A stretch of DNA of 39,124 nucleotides from the NCBI GenBank assembly GCA_903898785.1, contig CAIUGU010000067.1, positions 1-39,124 on the forward strand. The letters run 5' to 3'. The notes under the pieces were generated by a model, which searched no databases, was not told where the DNA came from, and worked only from the letters and a program-made list of their open reading frames with translations. The stretch comes from an uncultured Pseudomonadota bacterium (GTDB taxonomy: Bacteria > Pseudomonadota > Gammaproteobacteria > Steroidobacterales > Steroidobacteraceae). The translations under genes were made by a program, and so were the position numbers. Below, piece after piece: positions 24,153 through 32,820 of this stretch. Position 1 is the first letter of the stretch, and each line of letters opens with the position of its first letter.

Positions 24153-25484
24153 TTGTCGATCAGGTCCCTCGTCTGCCACGTCGCAGCGTTCGTGGCGACG
24201 CTGGGATTCGTCGCAGGGGCAGCCTCGGCCCACGACATCCCGCGGGATGTCACGGTGCAGGCGTTCGTCAAGCCGGAAGGGCATACCCTTCGGGTCCTCG
24301 CGCGGGTGCCGCTGCGGGCCCTCTCCGATGTGGAGTTTCCGCGTCGCGAACGCGACTTCGTCGATCTCGGGCGCGTCGATCAGGCGCTGGAAGACGCCGC
24401 AAGGCTCCTGCTGTCCAACAATCTCGAGATTCGCGAGAACGACACGCCGCTCGCGAGCCCGCGCATCGTGGCAACACGGATGTCGCTCGAAGCGGATCGG
24501 TCGTTCGCCACCTACGAGGCCGCGCTCGCGCACGTGAACGGCCCTCGCCTGCCTGCGGACACATCGATCTTCTGGGAGCAAGGCATCCTCGATGTGCTGT
24601 TCGAGTATCCGATCGAGTCGGACCGCGCACACTTCTCGGTCCACGCGGCGTTCGACCGGCTCGCACTGAAAGTCGTGACCTCGCTGCAGTTCCTGCCACC
24701 TGGTGGAGCCGCCCGCGCTTACCTGCTGGAAGGCGACGCAGGGCTCGTGAATCTCGATCCGCAATGGCATCAGGCGGCGGCGCGCTTCGTCGTACTGGGC
24801 TTCCAGCACATCCTCGGCGGCATGGACCACCTGCTGTTCCTGCTGTGCATCGTCATCCCGTTCCGGCGCGCACGTACACTCATCCCGATCGTCACGGCGT
24901 TTACCGTCGCGCATTCCATCACGCTGATCGCCGCGGCCTACAACTTCGGGCCGGATGCGCTCTGGTTCCCGCCGCTGATCGAGACGCTGATCGCGATGTC
25001 CATCGTCTACCTCGCGCTCGAGAACATCGTGTCCGCGCGGCTCGGGGCCCGCTGGATCATCACGTTCCTGTTCGGCCTCGTGCACGGGTTCGGATTTTCT
25101 TTCGGGCTGCAGCACACGCTGCAGTTTGCGGGCGCGCATCTGCTGACTTCGCTGCTCGCGTTCAACGTCGGCATCGAGCTCGGGCAGTTGCTCGTGCTCG
25201 CGATCTGCGTGCCGCTGCTGAACGTCCTGTTCCGCCACAAGCAGGCCGAACGCGTCGGAACGATCGTCCTGATGGTGCTCGTGGCGCACACGGCGTGGCA
25301 CTGGATGATCGAGCGGTTCGACGTGCTGCGGCAGTTCCCGTGGCCCACCTTCACTGCAGCGGGCGCTGCGAGCTTGCTCCGCTGGCTCATCCTGCTCGTG
25401 GTGCTGGCAGCCGCGGCGTGGCTGATCCCGCTGCTCAGGAGAAGAGGCGCCGAAGCGCCGACCGCCGAGTCGTCCGAGCGCTGA
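24153..25484 (+). CDS. HupE/UreJ-like membrane protein with large exported N-terminal domain
   Basis: 443 aa, start TTG at 24153 with GGGGG just upstream. A signal peptide (ending GAASAHD) leads to a periplasmic domain to about residue 200. The C-terminal half has six or seven membrane helices with family histidines in VLGFQHILGGMDHLLFLL, TAFTVAHSITL, FGLVHGFGFSFGL and VAHTAWHWMIERF. HupE/UreJ proteins transport nickel or cobalt; this longer, two-domain class is common without urease or hydrogenase nearby, as here, so metal transport is only a guess. It is coupled to the NHL protein 9 nt upstream. Confidence 0.85.
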   Translation: MSIRSLVCHVAAFVATLGFVAGAASAHDIPRDVTVQAFVKPEGHTLRVLARVPLRALSDVEFPRRERDFVDLGRVDQALEDAARLLLSNNLEIRENDTPLASPRIVATRMSLEADRSFATYEAALAHVNGPRLPADTSIFWEQGILDVLFEYPIESDRAHFSVHAAFDRLALKVVTSLQFLPPGGAARAYLLEGDAGLVNLDPQWHQAAARFVVLGFQHILGGMDHLLFLLCIVIPFRRARTLIPIVTAFTVAHSITLIAAAYNFGPDALWFPPLIETLIAMSIVYLALENIVSARLGARWIITFLFGLVHGFGFSFGLQHTLQFAGAHLLTSLLAFNVGIELGQLLVLAICVPLLNVLFRHKQAERVGTIVLMVLVAHTAWHWMIERFDVLRQFPWPTFTAAGAASLLRWLILLVVLAAAAWLIPLLRRRGAEAPTAESSER

Positions 25485-25586
25485 CAATGGCACAGGCCGG
25501 GATGACTCGAAAACTGTACGAACTGAGCACAAATGCGCGTTGAAGCTGCCTTCCATTCGCGGCCATCCTTGCACAGGACGCTTGCT

Positions 25587-25604
25587 TTTATGTACGTACA
25601 TAAA
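25587..25604. promoter_or_regulatory. 18-bp perfect palindrome, likely BrnA operator
   Basis: TTTATGTACGTACATAAA is perfectly symmetric and ends 5 nt before the brnT ATG. BrnA antitoxins are DNA-binding proteins that repress their own operon, so this is the obvious operator candidate. It overlaps the region where the promoter -10 would lie and is AT-rich against its surroundings. Confidence 0.65.
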
Positions 25605-25609
25605 TCAGA

Positions 25610-25906
25610 ATGGAAATACAATTCGATCCGGCGAAGGAAGAGGCGAACCGTTTCAAACACGGGATATCCCTGCGCCGGGCTGTCGATATCGAATGGGATA
25701 CGTTGCTGGCGCGGCCGGACATTCGGCACGACTACGGGGAGGTCCGGGAGGTCGGACACGGACTGATCGAAGAGCGGTTGTATTGCGTCGTGTTTGTGCG
25801 GCTTGGTGACGAGGCATTCAGGATCATCAGCCTGCGGCGATCAAACAATCGGGAGAAGGAGGCCTATGAGCGTGAAAAAGCGAAGGATAATCCCGCCGAC
25901 GGATGA
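25610..25906 (+). CDS. brnT: BrnT family toxin
   Basis: 98 aa. The family pattern is clear: IQFDPAKEEANRFKHGISL, an acidic middle, VGHGLIEERLYCVVFVRLGDEAFRIISLRRSNNREKEAYE. BrnT is a RelE-like ribonuclease toxin that blocks translation and is neutralised by BrnA. The C-terminal Arg-rich RIISLRRSNNRE part matches the conserved region. The ATG at 25610 follows the palindrome directly and has no strong Shine-Dalgarno sequence. It overlaps brnA by 41 nt. The 125-nt gap before it shows no other gene. Confidence 0.9.
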   Translation: MEIQFDPAKEEANRFKHGISLRRAVDIEWDTLLARPDIRHDYGEVREVGHGLIEERLYCVVFVRLGDEAFRIISLRRSNNREKEAYEREKAKDNPADG

Positions 25907-26153
25907 TGAGGAACGGGAAATCAACGCAGGCATTGCTGCGGACCCCGACACCTGGGAAATGACGGATGAGGAGTTCAAGGAACTCCGCCCCCTGAAGCTC
26001 GGGCGTCCGAGATCCGAGTCGCCGAAGATCCCCGTCACCGTGCGCCTCGATCCGGAGATCGTCACCTTCTTCCGCGACAGCGGCCCCGGCTGGCAGACGC
26101 GCATGAATGCCGCGTTGGCGGAATACGTCGGGAAGCAGAAGCGGAGGGCTTAG
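25866..26153 (+). CDS. brnA: BrnA family antitoxin
   Basis: 95 aa. BrnA binds and inhibits BrnT and represses the operon. The N-terminal half is acidic (DDEEREINAGIAADPDTWEMTDEEFKEL, read as two parts around DPDTW), and the C-terminal half is ribbon-helix-helix-like: KIPVTVRLDPEIVTFFRDSGPGWQTRMNAALAEYV (two segments joined at FFRDSGPGW). The strand KIPVTVRLD would contact DNA. The start ATG 25866 lies inside the 3' end of brnT; the frame is open to 25794 but the shorter form fits the family. A hairpin repeat begins just after its stop. Confidence 0.9.
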   Translation: MSVKKRRIIPPTDDEEREINAGIAADPDTWEMTDEEFKELRPLKLGRPRSESPKIPVTVRLDPEIVTFFRDSGPGWQTRMNAALAEYVGKQKRRA

Positions 26154-26158
26154 TTCTC

Positions 26159-26256
26159 AGAACCGCTCCCGCCTCCGTCGCTCACTCTTTTCGTCTCATG
26201 GGCGATCGTGCATCGAAAACGAACCCGCTCTGGAGTTCGGTTTCGATGCACGATCG
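26159..26256. repeat. Hairpin repeat after brnA, related to the element at 3472
   Basis: Bases 26203-26224 and 26235-26256 form a 22-bp stem with one mismatch and a 10-nt loop. The left arm and the bases before it share blocks with 3468-3535: AGAACCG, CCGCCTCCG, CTCATG and the exact 16-mer CGATCGTGCATCGAAA. Both copies begin at or just after a stop codon on the plus strand. It occupies the first third of the 325-nt gap before the flavoprotein gene. Confidence 0.75.
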
Positions 26257-26419
26257 ACCTGGGGAAGCGTTGATGGCGCATCTCTACCACCCTTTCACCG
26301 TTACCACTGGTCGCAATCGGACCTCTCCAATGCCATCGACTCGTCAAGTCGGCATCCCGGCGGGAACCGCATGAGGCGGCAATGAGGAGAGAGGGGGATG
26401 GGAGCGAGGGCTCCGAGCG

Positions 26420-26447
26420 GCAGCCCCACAAGGCTGCAGACGCAGCC
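26420..26447 (+). promoter_or_regulatory. Mutually exclusive small stems before the FAD oxidase gene
   Basis: GCAGCC (26420-26425), GGCTGC (26432-26437) and GCAGCC (26442-26447) can form either of two competing 6-bp stems about 30 nt before ATG 26479. This could be leader regulation, or chance in GC-rich DNA. The rest of the gap (26257-26419) shows nothing recognisable. Confidence 0.25.
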
Positions 26448-26478
26448 GTTTCTAGCCCCAAATTGCTAGACTCCCGGC

Positions 26479-27888
26479 ATGCCTACTCCTGACCTCCTCT
26501 CCCATCTCCGCTCCATCGTCGGCCCTTCCGGCTATCTCGATCAGGCGGCCGACATCGAGCCGTACCTGGTTGACCACCGGAAGCTCTATCACGGCGCGAC
26601 GGCTTTGGTGCTCAGGCCGGATTCAACCGACCAGGTGAGCCGCATCCTCGCGGCGTGCAACGAAGCGGGCGTGGGCGTTGTGCCGTTCGGCGGGAACACC
26701 AGTTATTGCGGGGGAACCGTCCCCAACGAGGACGGCAGCGAGATCGTGCTGTCGCTCGCGCGACTGAAGCGCGTGCGCACGATCGACGCCGTCAACAACA
26801 CGATGATCGTCGAAGCCGGCTGCGTCCTCGCGGAAGTGCAGAAGGCGGCAGAAGGCGTCGACCGGCTGTTCCCCTTGAGCCTCGGATCGGAAGGCTCCTG
26901 CCAGATCGGCGGCAATCTCTCGACGAATGCCGGCGGCACGGCGGTCCTGCACTACGGCATGACGCGCGATCTCGTGCTCGGGCTCGAAGTCGTGCTTGCG
27001 GATGGCCGCGTGCTCGATGGGCTCAAAGGGTTACGCAAGGACAACACGGGCTACGACCTCAAGCATCTGTTCATGGGCGCCGAAGGGACGCTCGGCGTCA
27101 TCACGGCCGCGAGCCTGAAGCTGTTCCCTCGTCCGGTGTCGGCGGCGACTGCGCTGATCGCGGTGCCGACGCCGCAAGCCGCAGTGGAACTACTCGGCCG
27201 CCTGCGTACGGCGACCGGCAGCCTCACGACGTTCGAGCTGATGCCGCGCATCGGCCTCGAGCTAACGGTGAAGCACATCAGCGGTGTCAGCGATCCGTTC
27301 GATGCGCCCTCGCCCTGGTATGTGCTTGCCGAGGCGACGAGCCCGCGCGCAGGCGATCCGCTGGAGTCCATCATGGAAGCCGCGCTCGGTGACGCGATGG
27401 AAGCAGGTTTGCTGGCCGATGCGGTGGTCGCGCAGAGCGAGGCGCAGCGGCAGATGTTCTGGCGCATCCGCGAGCAGATCCCGGAAGCGCAGCGGCAGGA
27501 AGGCGCGAGCATCAAGCACGACGTGTCCGTCATGATCAGCCGGCTGCCTGCCTTCATGGAAGAAGGCGCCGCCATCGTCAAACGGCTCGCCCCCACGGCC
27601 CGGCTCGTGGCGTACGGGCACCTGGGCGACGGCAACCTGCATTTCAATGTCACGGTTCCGGTGGGCGGCGACGGCAAGCAGTTCCTCGCGAGTGCGCCGG
27701 CCATCAACGAGGCCATCCACGACCTGATTGCCGAATACCGGGGCAGCATCAGCGCCGAGCACGGCATTGGCCGGCTGAAGCGCGAGGAGCTCGAGCACTA
27801 CAAGAGCTCGGCCGAGCTCGAGGTCATGCGGGCCGTCAAGCAGGCCCTCGACCCCAACGGCATCATGAATCCGGGCAAGGTCGTCTAG
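26479..27888 (+). CDS. FAD-binding oxidoreductase, D-2-hydroxyglutarate dehydrogenase/GlcD type
   Basis: 469 aa cytoplasmic or membrane-peripheral flavoenzyme oxidising a D-2-hydroxyacid. The PCMH-type FAD domain fills about residues 35-215 ([54 protein letters not shown]). The C-terminal substrate domain has [13 protein letters not shown] and [16 protein letters not shown], whose histidines and glutamate bind the metal, then [12 protein letters not shown]. This matches D2HGDH, D-lactate dehydrogenase (Dld-II) and GlcD enzymes. An L-2-hydroxyglutarate-oxidase-like gene 4 kb away makes the 2-hydroxyglutarate reading attractive, but it is not proven. The start codon has a weak ribosome site. 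Confidence 0.9.
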   Translation: MPTPDLLSHLRSIVGPSGYLDQAADIEPYLVDHRKLYHGATALVLRPDSTDQVSRILAACNEAGVGVVPFGGNTSYCGGTVPNEDGSEIVLSLARLKRVRTIDAVNNTMIVEAGCVLAEVQKAAEGVDRLFPLSLGSEGSCQIGGNLSTNAGGTAVLHYGMTRDLVLGLEVVLADGRVLDGLKGLRKDNTGYDLKHLFMGAEGTLGVITAASLKLFPRPVSAATALIAVPTPQAAVELLGRLRTATGSLTTFELMPRIGLELTVKHISGVSDPFDAPSPWYVLAEATSPRAGDPLESIMEAALGDAMEAGLLADAVVAQSEAQRQMFWRIREQIPEAQRQEGASIKHDVSVMISRLPAFMEEGAAIVKRLAPTARLVAYGHLGDGNLHFNVTVPVGGDGKQFLASAPAINEAIHDLIAEYRGSISAEHGIGRLKREELEHYKSSAELEVMRAVKQALDPNGIMNPGKVV

Positions 27889-28009
27889 CCCCCTTCTTTC
27901 CAGGACCTCTTTCGATCGTCAAAAAAAGAGGTACGATCCCGGTCGGCACCGCCAGGTGCGGCAAGCATCCAACAACAGGGCTGAATGGCCCGACCAAGGG
28001 GAGACTTCG

Positions 28010-28705
28010 ATGTCCATGTCACAGAAGCTGACGGCGGAATTCATCGGCACGTTCTGGCTGGTCCTCGGCGGTTGCGGCAGCGCCGTGCTGGCCGCCGCCT
28101 TCCCGGAAGTCGGCATTGGCCTCGCGGGCGTCTCGCTGGCCTTCGGCCTGACGGTCCTGACCATGGCCTACGCCATCGGTCACGTGTCCGGCTGCCACCT
28201 GAACCCGGCCGTGTCGGTGGGCCTGTGGATGGGCGGCCGCTTCCCGGCCAGTGACCTCATCCCTTACATCATTGCGCAGGTGCTCGGAGCCATTGCCGGC
28301 GCGGGCGTGCTGTACCTGATCGCCTCGGGCAAGACGGGCTTCGACCTCGCAGGGGGCTTTGCGTCGAACGGCTATGCCGAACACTCGCCCGGCGGCTACA
28401 CGCTGCTCGCGAGCCTCGTGACCGAAGTCGTCATGACGTTCATGTTCCTGATCATCATCCTGGGTGCCACCGACAAGCGCGCCCCCGCCGGCTTCGCGCC
28501 GATTGCGATCGGCCTCGGCCTCACGCTGATCCACCTGATCAGCATCCCGGTGACCAACACGTCCGTGAACCCGGCTCGCAGCACCGGTCCGGCGCTGTTC
28601 GTCGGCGACTGGGCGCTGTCGCAGCTGTGGCTGTTCTGGGTAGCCCCGATCGTGGGCGCTGCGGCTGCGGGCATCGTGTATCGCTTCCTGGAGAAGAAGG
28701 ACTGA
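28010..28705 (+). CDS. aqpZ: Aquaporin Z (water channel)
   Basis: 231 aa inner-membrane channel with six helices. The two half-helix NPA motifs are present as HLNPAVSVG and [15 protein letters not shown]; the Arg after the second NPA and the small residues around the filter (including His in the VSGCHLNPA loop and TNTSVNPAR) fit water-selective AqpZ rather than a glycerol facilitator. The N-terminus [27 protein letters not shown] is characteristic. ATG 28010 has GGGGAG about 6 nt upstream. The 121-nt upstream gap holds an 8-bp stem (27905-27912 with 27925-27932). The next gene starts 13 nt after the stop. Confidence 0.96.
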   Translation: MSMSQKLTAEFIGTFWLVLGGCGSAVLAAAFPEVGIGLAGVSLAFGLTVLTMAYAIGHVSGCHLNPAVSVGLWMGGRFPASDLIPYIIAQVLGAIAGAGVLYLIASGKTGFDLAGGFASNGYAEHSPGGYTLLASLVTEVVMTFMFLIIILGATDKRAPAGFAPIAIGLGLTLIHLISIPVTNTSVNPARSTGPALFVGDWALSQLWLFWVAPIVGAAAAGIVYRFLEKKD

Positions 28706-28718
28706 CCCAGGGAACCTC

Positions 28719-31706
28719 GTGAGTGAGTCTTCGTCACAAGCGTTGAACCCGATCCTGGCACGCTGGCGGTGGTTCGCCGCCGCCGGCGTGCTGGTGGCGC
28801 TCTATGCCATTGCCGGCTTCTTCCTGGTGCCGAAGCTCGCACGCAGCGGGATCAGCGACTTCGTCACGCAGCAACTCGGCAAGCGGGTCGCGATTGAACG
28901 ACTCGAATTCAATCCCTTCCTGCTCGCTGCGAGGATCACGGGCTTCAAGTTGACGGAGCCGGACGGCAAGCCGCTCATCGCGTTCGACAGCCTGTTCGTC
29001 AACTTGCAGGTCTCTTCGCTGTGGCACGGCGGCGTGACGTTCGACGAGATCACGCTGGCGGGCCCGTCGATCGACGCCGTGATTGATACAGCGGGCAAAC
29101 TCAATTTCGCATCATTGGCACCGCCATCGACGGAGCCGGCGCCGGAACCCGAACCCGATACGGCGCTGCCCGGCATCCGCATCGGGTTGCTGCAGATCTC
29201 GGCCGGCCGCATCGCGCTCGAGGACCAGCTGCGGGCAACGCCATTCCGGGCGACGGTCACGCCGATCCAGTTCACGCTGAACGACTTCCGCACGGCCACG
29301 AACTACCAGAATGCCTACGAGTTCGCGGGCGCGACGCAGGCGGGCGAACAACTCCAGTGGGCGGGAGCGTTCTCCGTCCAGCCGCTGGGTTCGGCAGGCA
29401 CGTTTTCGATCGGCGGGCTGAGGGCCGGCACCTTGTGGGCGTACATCCAGGATCAGGTGGCATTCACGCTGCCCTCCGGCCTGATCGACCTGAGTGGCAG
29501 TTATCGCCTCGCAGTCAATGACGGCAACGAGGTGGACCTCGGCATCGAGCTGCCCGAAGTGAAGCTCAGCAACGTGGCTGTCGGCCTCAAGGGAGCGGAC
29601 GGCGAGCCGTGGGTCAGCCTGCCGGAACTCGCGGTACGCAACACGTCCTTCTCGCTGCTCGACCGCCGCGTGAACATCGCGGAGGTGGCCATCAACAACG
29701 CGCGAATCGACGTTTGGCGGAACGCCGACGGGTCGATCAACCTGAGCCAGCTCGCAGGTCCCGCCTCTCCCGCGACAGATGCACCGGCCGCACCTGCCAC
29801 GGCCGCAGGGAACACCGCACCCACTTGGCAGGTCGAGGTCGCGAAGGTGGCGCTCTCCGGCATGACGGTGAACGCAGCGGACCGGACCATGGACCCCGCC
29901 GTCGCAATTGCGCTGTCGCCGCTGTCGCTCAACCTCGAGAACGTGAGTTCGGACCTGCGGCAGACGATCGACGTCTCGGCCGACATCGGCATCAACGAGG
30001 CCGGCCGCCTCAAGGTGGCGGGCAAGGTGCGGCCGCAGTCGCTGCTGGCGGATCTCGACGTGGAGCTGACGGACTTCGGGTTACCGGTGCTGCAACCGTA
30101 CCTGTCGCAGTCCACCGCGATGACGCTCGACTCGGGCCGGTTCGGAGTCAAGGGCCACGTGACCTACACGGCCGAGCCCGTCGCACCCCAACCTGCACTC
30201 ACCTTCAAGGGCAGCGTCGATGTCGCGGACTTCGCGTCGAAGGACACGGTCCTCAAGGAAGACTTCATCAAGCTCGGGCTCCTGAGCCTCACCGGCATCG
30301 ACTATGCGTTCAAGCCGGATCGCCTGACCGTCGACCGCATCCTGGCCCGCGAGCCGTATGCACGCGTCATCATCAGCGAGGACTCGAAGCTCAATGTCAC
30401 GCAGGTGCTGAATCCGGGCGCGGCAGACGAACCCGCTGAAGAACCAGGCACAGAGGGCACAGCGCCCTCCTCCGACGCGCCGCCGTCCCCCAGCCGGCAA
30501 CCGGCCGGCACGCCGCCGCCCGCCATGCCGATGCGCATCAACACCGTGCTCGTCGAGAACGGCTCGGCGAATTTCGCGGACTACTCGGTGAACCCGTCGT
30601 TCGCGACCGGCATGCAGTCGCTGACCGGGACGATCCGCGGGCTGTCGTCGAATCCGCAGTCGCGTGCGACAGTGGACATCAAGGGCAACGTGGACCGGTT
30701 CTCGCCGGTCGTCATCGCGGGCGAGGTGAACCTGCTGTCGGCTGCGCTGTACACGGACATCGCGCTGTCTTTCAGCAACATGGAACTGACGACGTTCAAT
30801 CCGTACTCGGGCAAGTTCGCCGGCTACAGCATCGCCAAGGGCAAGCTGTCCACGGAACTCAAGTACAGGGTGGCCGATCGCCAGCTCGAAGCCGAGCACC
30901 ACGTCGTGCTCGACCAGCTGGAGTTCGGCTCGGCCACCGACAGCAAGGACGCCGTGCCGCTGCCGATCAAGCTGGCCGTCGCGCTGCTCAAGGACCGCAA
31001 CGGCGTCATCGACATCAACCTGCCCGTGCGCGGCAGCATCGATGACCCGAGTTTCAAGATCGGGCCGATCGTCTGGAAAGCCGTGATGGGCCTGATGACG
31101 CGCATTGTCACGGCGCCGTTCGCGCTGCTCGGGTCGCTGTTCGGTGGTGGCGAGGAAATGGCGTTCGTCGACTTCGCGCCCGGCTCTGCGGCACTGGCAC
31201 CGGATGCGACCCAGAAGCTCGGCAACCTCGCGAAGGCGCTGATCGAACGGCCGCAACTCAAGCTCGACATTCCGCTGTCGGTCCGCACCCCGGCCGATGC
31301 CGAAGCCATGACGCGTGCGGCATTTGCGGCCGCCGTGCCCGCTACGGCGGCAGGCGCCGACGAGGCCGCAACGCTGCAGTTGCGATTGCAAGCGCTCAAG
31401 GACGCAGCAGCGCGGCTCGAGGGTACGACGCCGGCACCGCCGCCCAAGGCCGCTCCGAAAGGCGCACCGCCGCCCGACGTGAGTGCATTGCGGGCGGAGG
31501 TCACCGCACTGGAAGCCACGTTGCAGGAGAAGTTCGCGCCGACCGCAGCACAGCTGGATGCGCTCGCACGCAGCCGCGCCGAAGCGGTTCAGGCTGCATT
31601 GCTGGGTTCGGGAGAGATCGCCGCCGAGCGCCTGTTCCTGACGACGCGCGAGGCGGGCGAACAGAAGGATGCGGCGGTCGTGAAGATGGAGCTGAAACTC
31701 GAGTAG
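28719..31706 (+). CDS. DUF748 (AsmA-like) envelope protein
   Basis: 995 aa, start GTG 28719. One N-terminal membrane helix (about 17-38, FAAAGVLVALYAIAGFFLV) anchors a long periplasmic beta-rich body. Repeated AsmA-like elements include FNPFLLAARITGFKLTEPDGKPL, LFVNLQVSSLWHGGVTFDEI and LKLDIP-type strands, ending in the DUF748 core FAGYSIAKGKLSTELKYRVADRQLEAEH and VDFAPGSAALAPDATQKLGNLAKALIERPQLKL (each read as joined blocks). Pro/Ala-rich linkers occur near 345-365 and 570-600. Related giant proteins bridge the membranes and help move phospholipids to the outer membrane; that role is inferred. The C-terminal 130 residues are helical and Ala/Pro-rich. It follows aqpZ by 13 nt. Confidence 0.88.
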   Translation: MSESSSQALNPILARWRWFAAAGVLVALYAIAGFFLVPKLARSGISDFVTQQLGKRVAIERLEFNPFLLAARITGFKLTEPDGKPLIAFDSLFVNLQVSSLWHGGVTFDEITLAGPSIDAVIDTAGKLNFASLAPPSTEPAPEPEPDTALPGIRIGLLQISAGRIALEDQLRATPFRATVTPIQFTLNDFRTATNYQNAYEFAGATQAGEQLQWAGAFSVQPLGSAGTFSIGGLRAGTLWAYIQDQVAFTLPSGLIDLSGSYRLAVNDGNEVDLGIELPEVKLSNVAVGLKGADGEPWVSLPELAVRNTSFSLLDRRVNIAEVAINNARIDVWRNADGSINLSQLAGPASPATDAPAAPATAAGNTAPTWQVEVAKVALSGMTVNAADRTMDPAVAIALSPLSLNLENVSSDLRQTIDVSADIGINEAGRLKVAGKVRPQSLLADLDVELTDFGLPVLQPYLSQSTAMTLDSGRFGVKGHVTYTAEPVAPQPALTFKGSVDVADFASKDTVLKEDFIKLGLLSLTGIDYAFKPDRLTVDRILAREPYARVIISEDSKLNVTQVLNPGAADEPAEEPGTEGTAPSSDAPPSPSRQPAGTPPPAMPMRINTVLVENGSANFADYSVNPSFATGMQSLTGTIRGLSSNPQSRATVDIKGNVDRFSPVVIAGEVNLLSAALYTDIALSFSNMELTTFNPYSGKFAGYSIAKGKLSTELKYRVADRQLEAEHHVVLDQLEFGSATDSKDAVPLPIKLAVALLKDRNGVIDINLPVRGSIDDPSFKIGPIVWKAVMGLMTRIVTAPFALLGSLFGGGEEMAFVDFAPGSAALAPDATQKLGNLAKALIERPQLKLDIPLSVRTPADAEAMTRAAFAAAVPATAAGADEAATLQLRLQALKDAAARLEGTTPAPPPKAAPKGAPPPDVSALRAEVTALEATLQEKFAPTAAQLDALARSRAEAVQAALLGSGEIAAERLFLTTREAGEQKDAAVVKMELKLE

Positions 31707-31710
31707 CCGC

Positions 31711-32811
31711 TCACAGTCGGCCCGCGACTTCCTCCGCCAGCGCAAGACTCGCCGTGAGGCCGGGCGATTCGATGCCGAGCAGATTGATGAGTCCGGCGAC
31801 ACCATGGGACTCGGCACCCTCGATGACGAAGTCCGCCGCTCCCGCACCCTCGCCCACCAGTTTCGGCCGCACGCCGGCGTAGCCCGGCTGCAGGCACCCT
31901 GCGGGCATCGAGGGCCAGTACTCGCGGATCGCCTCGTAGAAGCCGGCGGCCCTGCTCGCATCGACGGCGTAGTCCACGCGATCCACCCATTCCACATCGG
32001 GACCGAATCGCGTGGCGCCGCCCAGATCCAGCGTGGCATGCACACCGAGGCCCGCCTCGTTCGGCATGGGGTACACCAGGTGCGTGAACGGCCGGACGCC
32101 GTTGCACACGAAGTAGGTGCCCTTCGCGAAGTGGGGCGTCCGCAATCGCCCGGCGGGATAGCCGCCCAGCAATCGCAGCAGATCGATCGCATGGAGGCCG
32201 GCGCTGTTGACCACGACACGAGACGCAAGGGTATCCACCTGACCCTCGCTCGATACGGTCACGGCAAAGCCGTGCGGTACGGCCTCGATGTGTACGACTT
32301 CCGTGCCATAGACCACCGTACCATCGGCCGCGTCGATGTCGGCTTGGAGGGCGCCGATGTATTCGTGCACGTCGATGATGCCGGTGGAGGGCGACCATAG
32401 CCCCGCCGCGCAGCGCACTGCGGGCTCCAGGCGCCGCACCTCGTCGACCGTCAGCAACTTGAGATCCGTGACGCCGTTGGCCTGCCCCTTCCGCGCGAGG
32501 GACGCCAGCCCCGGAACCTGCGCTTCCTGCGCCACGATGATCTTGCCGCAGCGTGCATGCGCGATGCCGCGGGCCTCGCAGAACTCATAAAGGAGATCGC
32601 GACCCCGGACGCACAGGCGCGCCTTGAGGCTGCCCTGCGGGTAGTAGAGCCCCGAGTGAATCACGCCGGAGTTGCGTGATGTTGTCTCCTGCCCGGGCAA
32701 GCGATGCCGTTCGATGACGACGACTTCGCGCCCGGCAAGGGCCAGCGCCCGCGCGACGGCGAGGCCGACAACGCCGGCACCGACAACCACCACCTCGACG
32801 CGAGTCGTCAT
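31711..32811 (-). CDS. FAD-dependent L-2-hydroxyglutarate oxidase-like protein
   Basis: 366 aa flavoprotein of the DAO/GlpO family. EVVVVGAGVVGLAVARALA is the FAD motif. RNSGVIHSGLYYPQGSLKARLCVRG is the strongest LhgO/L2HGDH signature, followed by VVNSAGLHAIDLLRLLGGYP, AKGTYFVCNG, LVYPMPNEAGLGVHATLDLGG and the C-terminal GIESPGLTASLALAEEV. It would oxidise L-2-hydroxyglutarate to 2-oxoglutarate and pass electrons to quinone or O2. It faces the DUF748 gene convergently with only a 4-nt gap. A small membrane-protein gene lies 9 nt upstream on the same strand, so the pair may be one unit. Confidence 0.9.
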   Translation of the reverse strand: MTTRVEVVVVGAGVVGLAVARALALAGREVVVIERHRLPGQETTSRNSGVIHSGLYYPQGSLKARLCVRGRDLLYEFCEARGIAHARCGKIIVAQEAQVPGLASLARKGQANGVTDLKLLTVDEVRRLEPAVRCAAGLWSPSTGIIDVHEYIGALQADIDAADGTVVYGTEVVHIEAVPHGFAVTVSSEGQVDTLASRVVVNSAGLHAIDLLRLLGGYPAGRLRTPHFAKGTYFVCNGVRPFTHLVYPMPNEAGLGVHATLDLGGATRFGPDVEWVDRVDYAVDASRAAGFYEAIREYWPSMPAGCLQPGYAGVRPKLVGEGAGAADFVIEGAESHGVAGLINLLGIESPGLTASLALAEEVAGRL

Positions 32812-32820
32812 CGTCGTCTG

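Noticed and set aside
22914-25601. 895-codon minus-strand open frame rich in Arg, Glu, His and Asp
   Set aside because: It mirrors the cupin/NHL/HupE-like genes, whose plus-strand products are clear; high G+C alone explains it.
30081-32228. 715-codon minus-strand frame across the DUF748 and LhgO-like genes
   Set aside because: It spans two unrelated real genes in other frames and has no domain signature.
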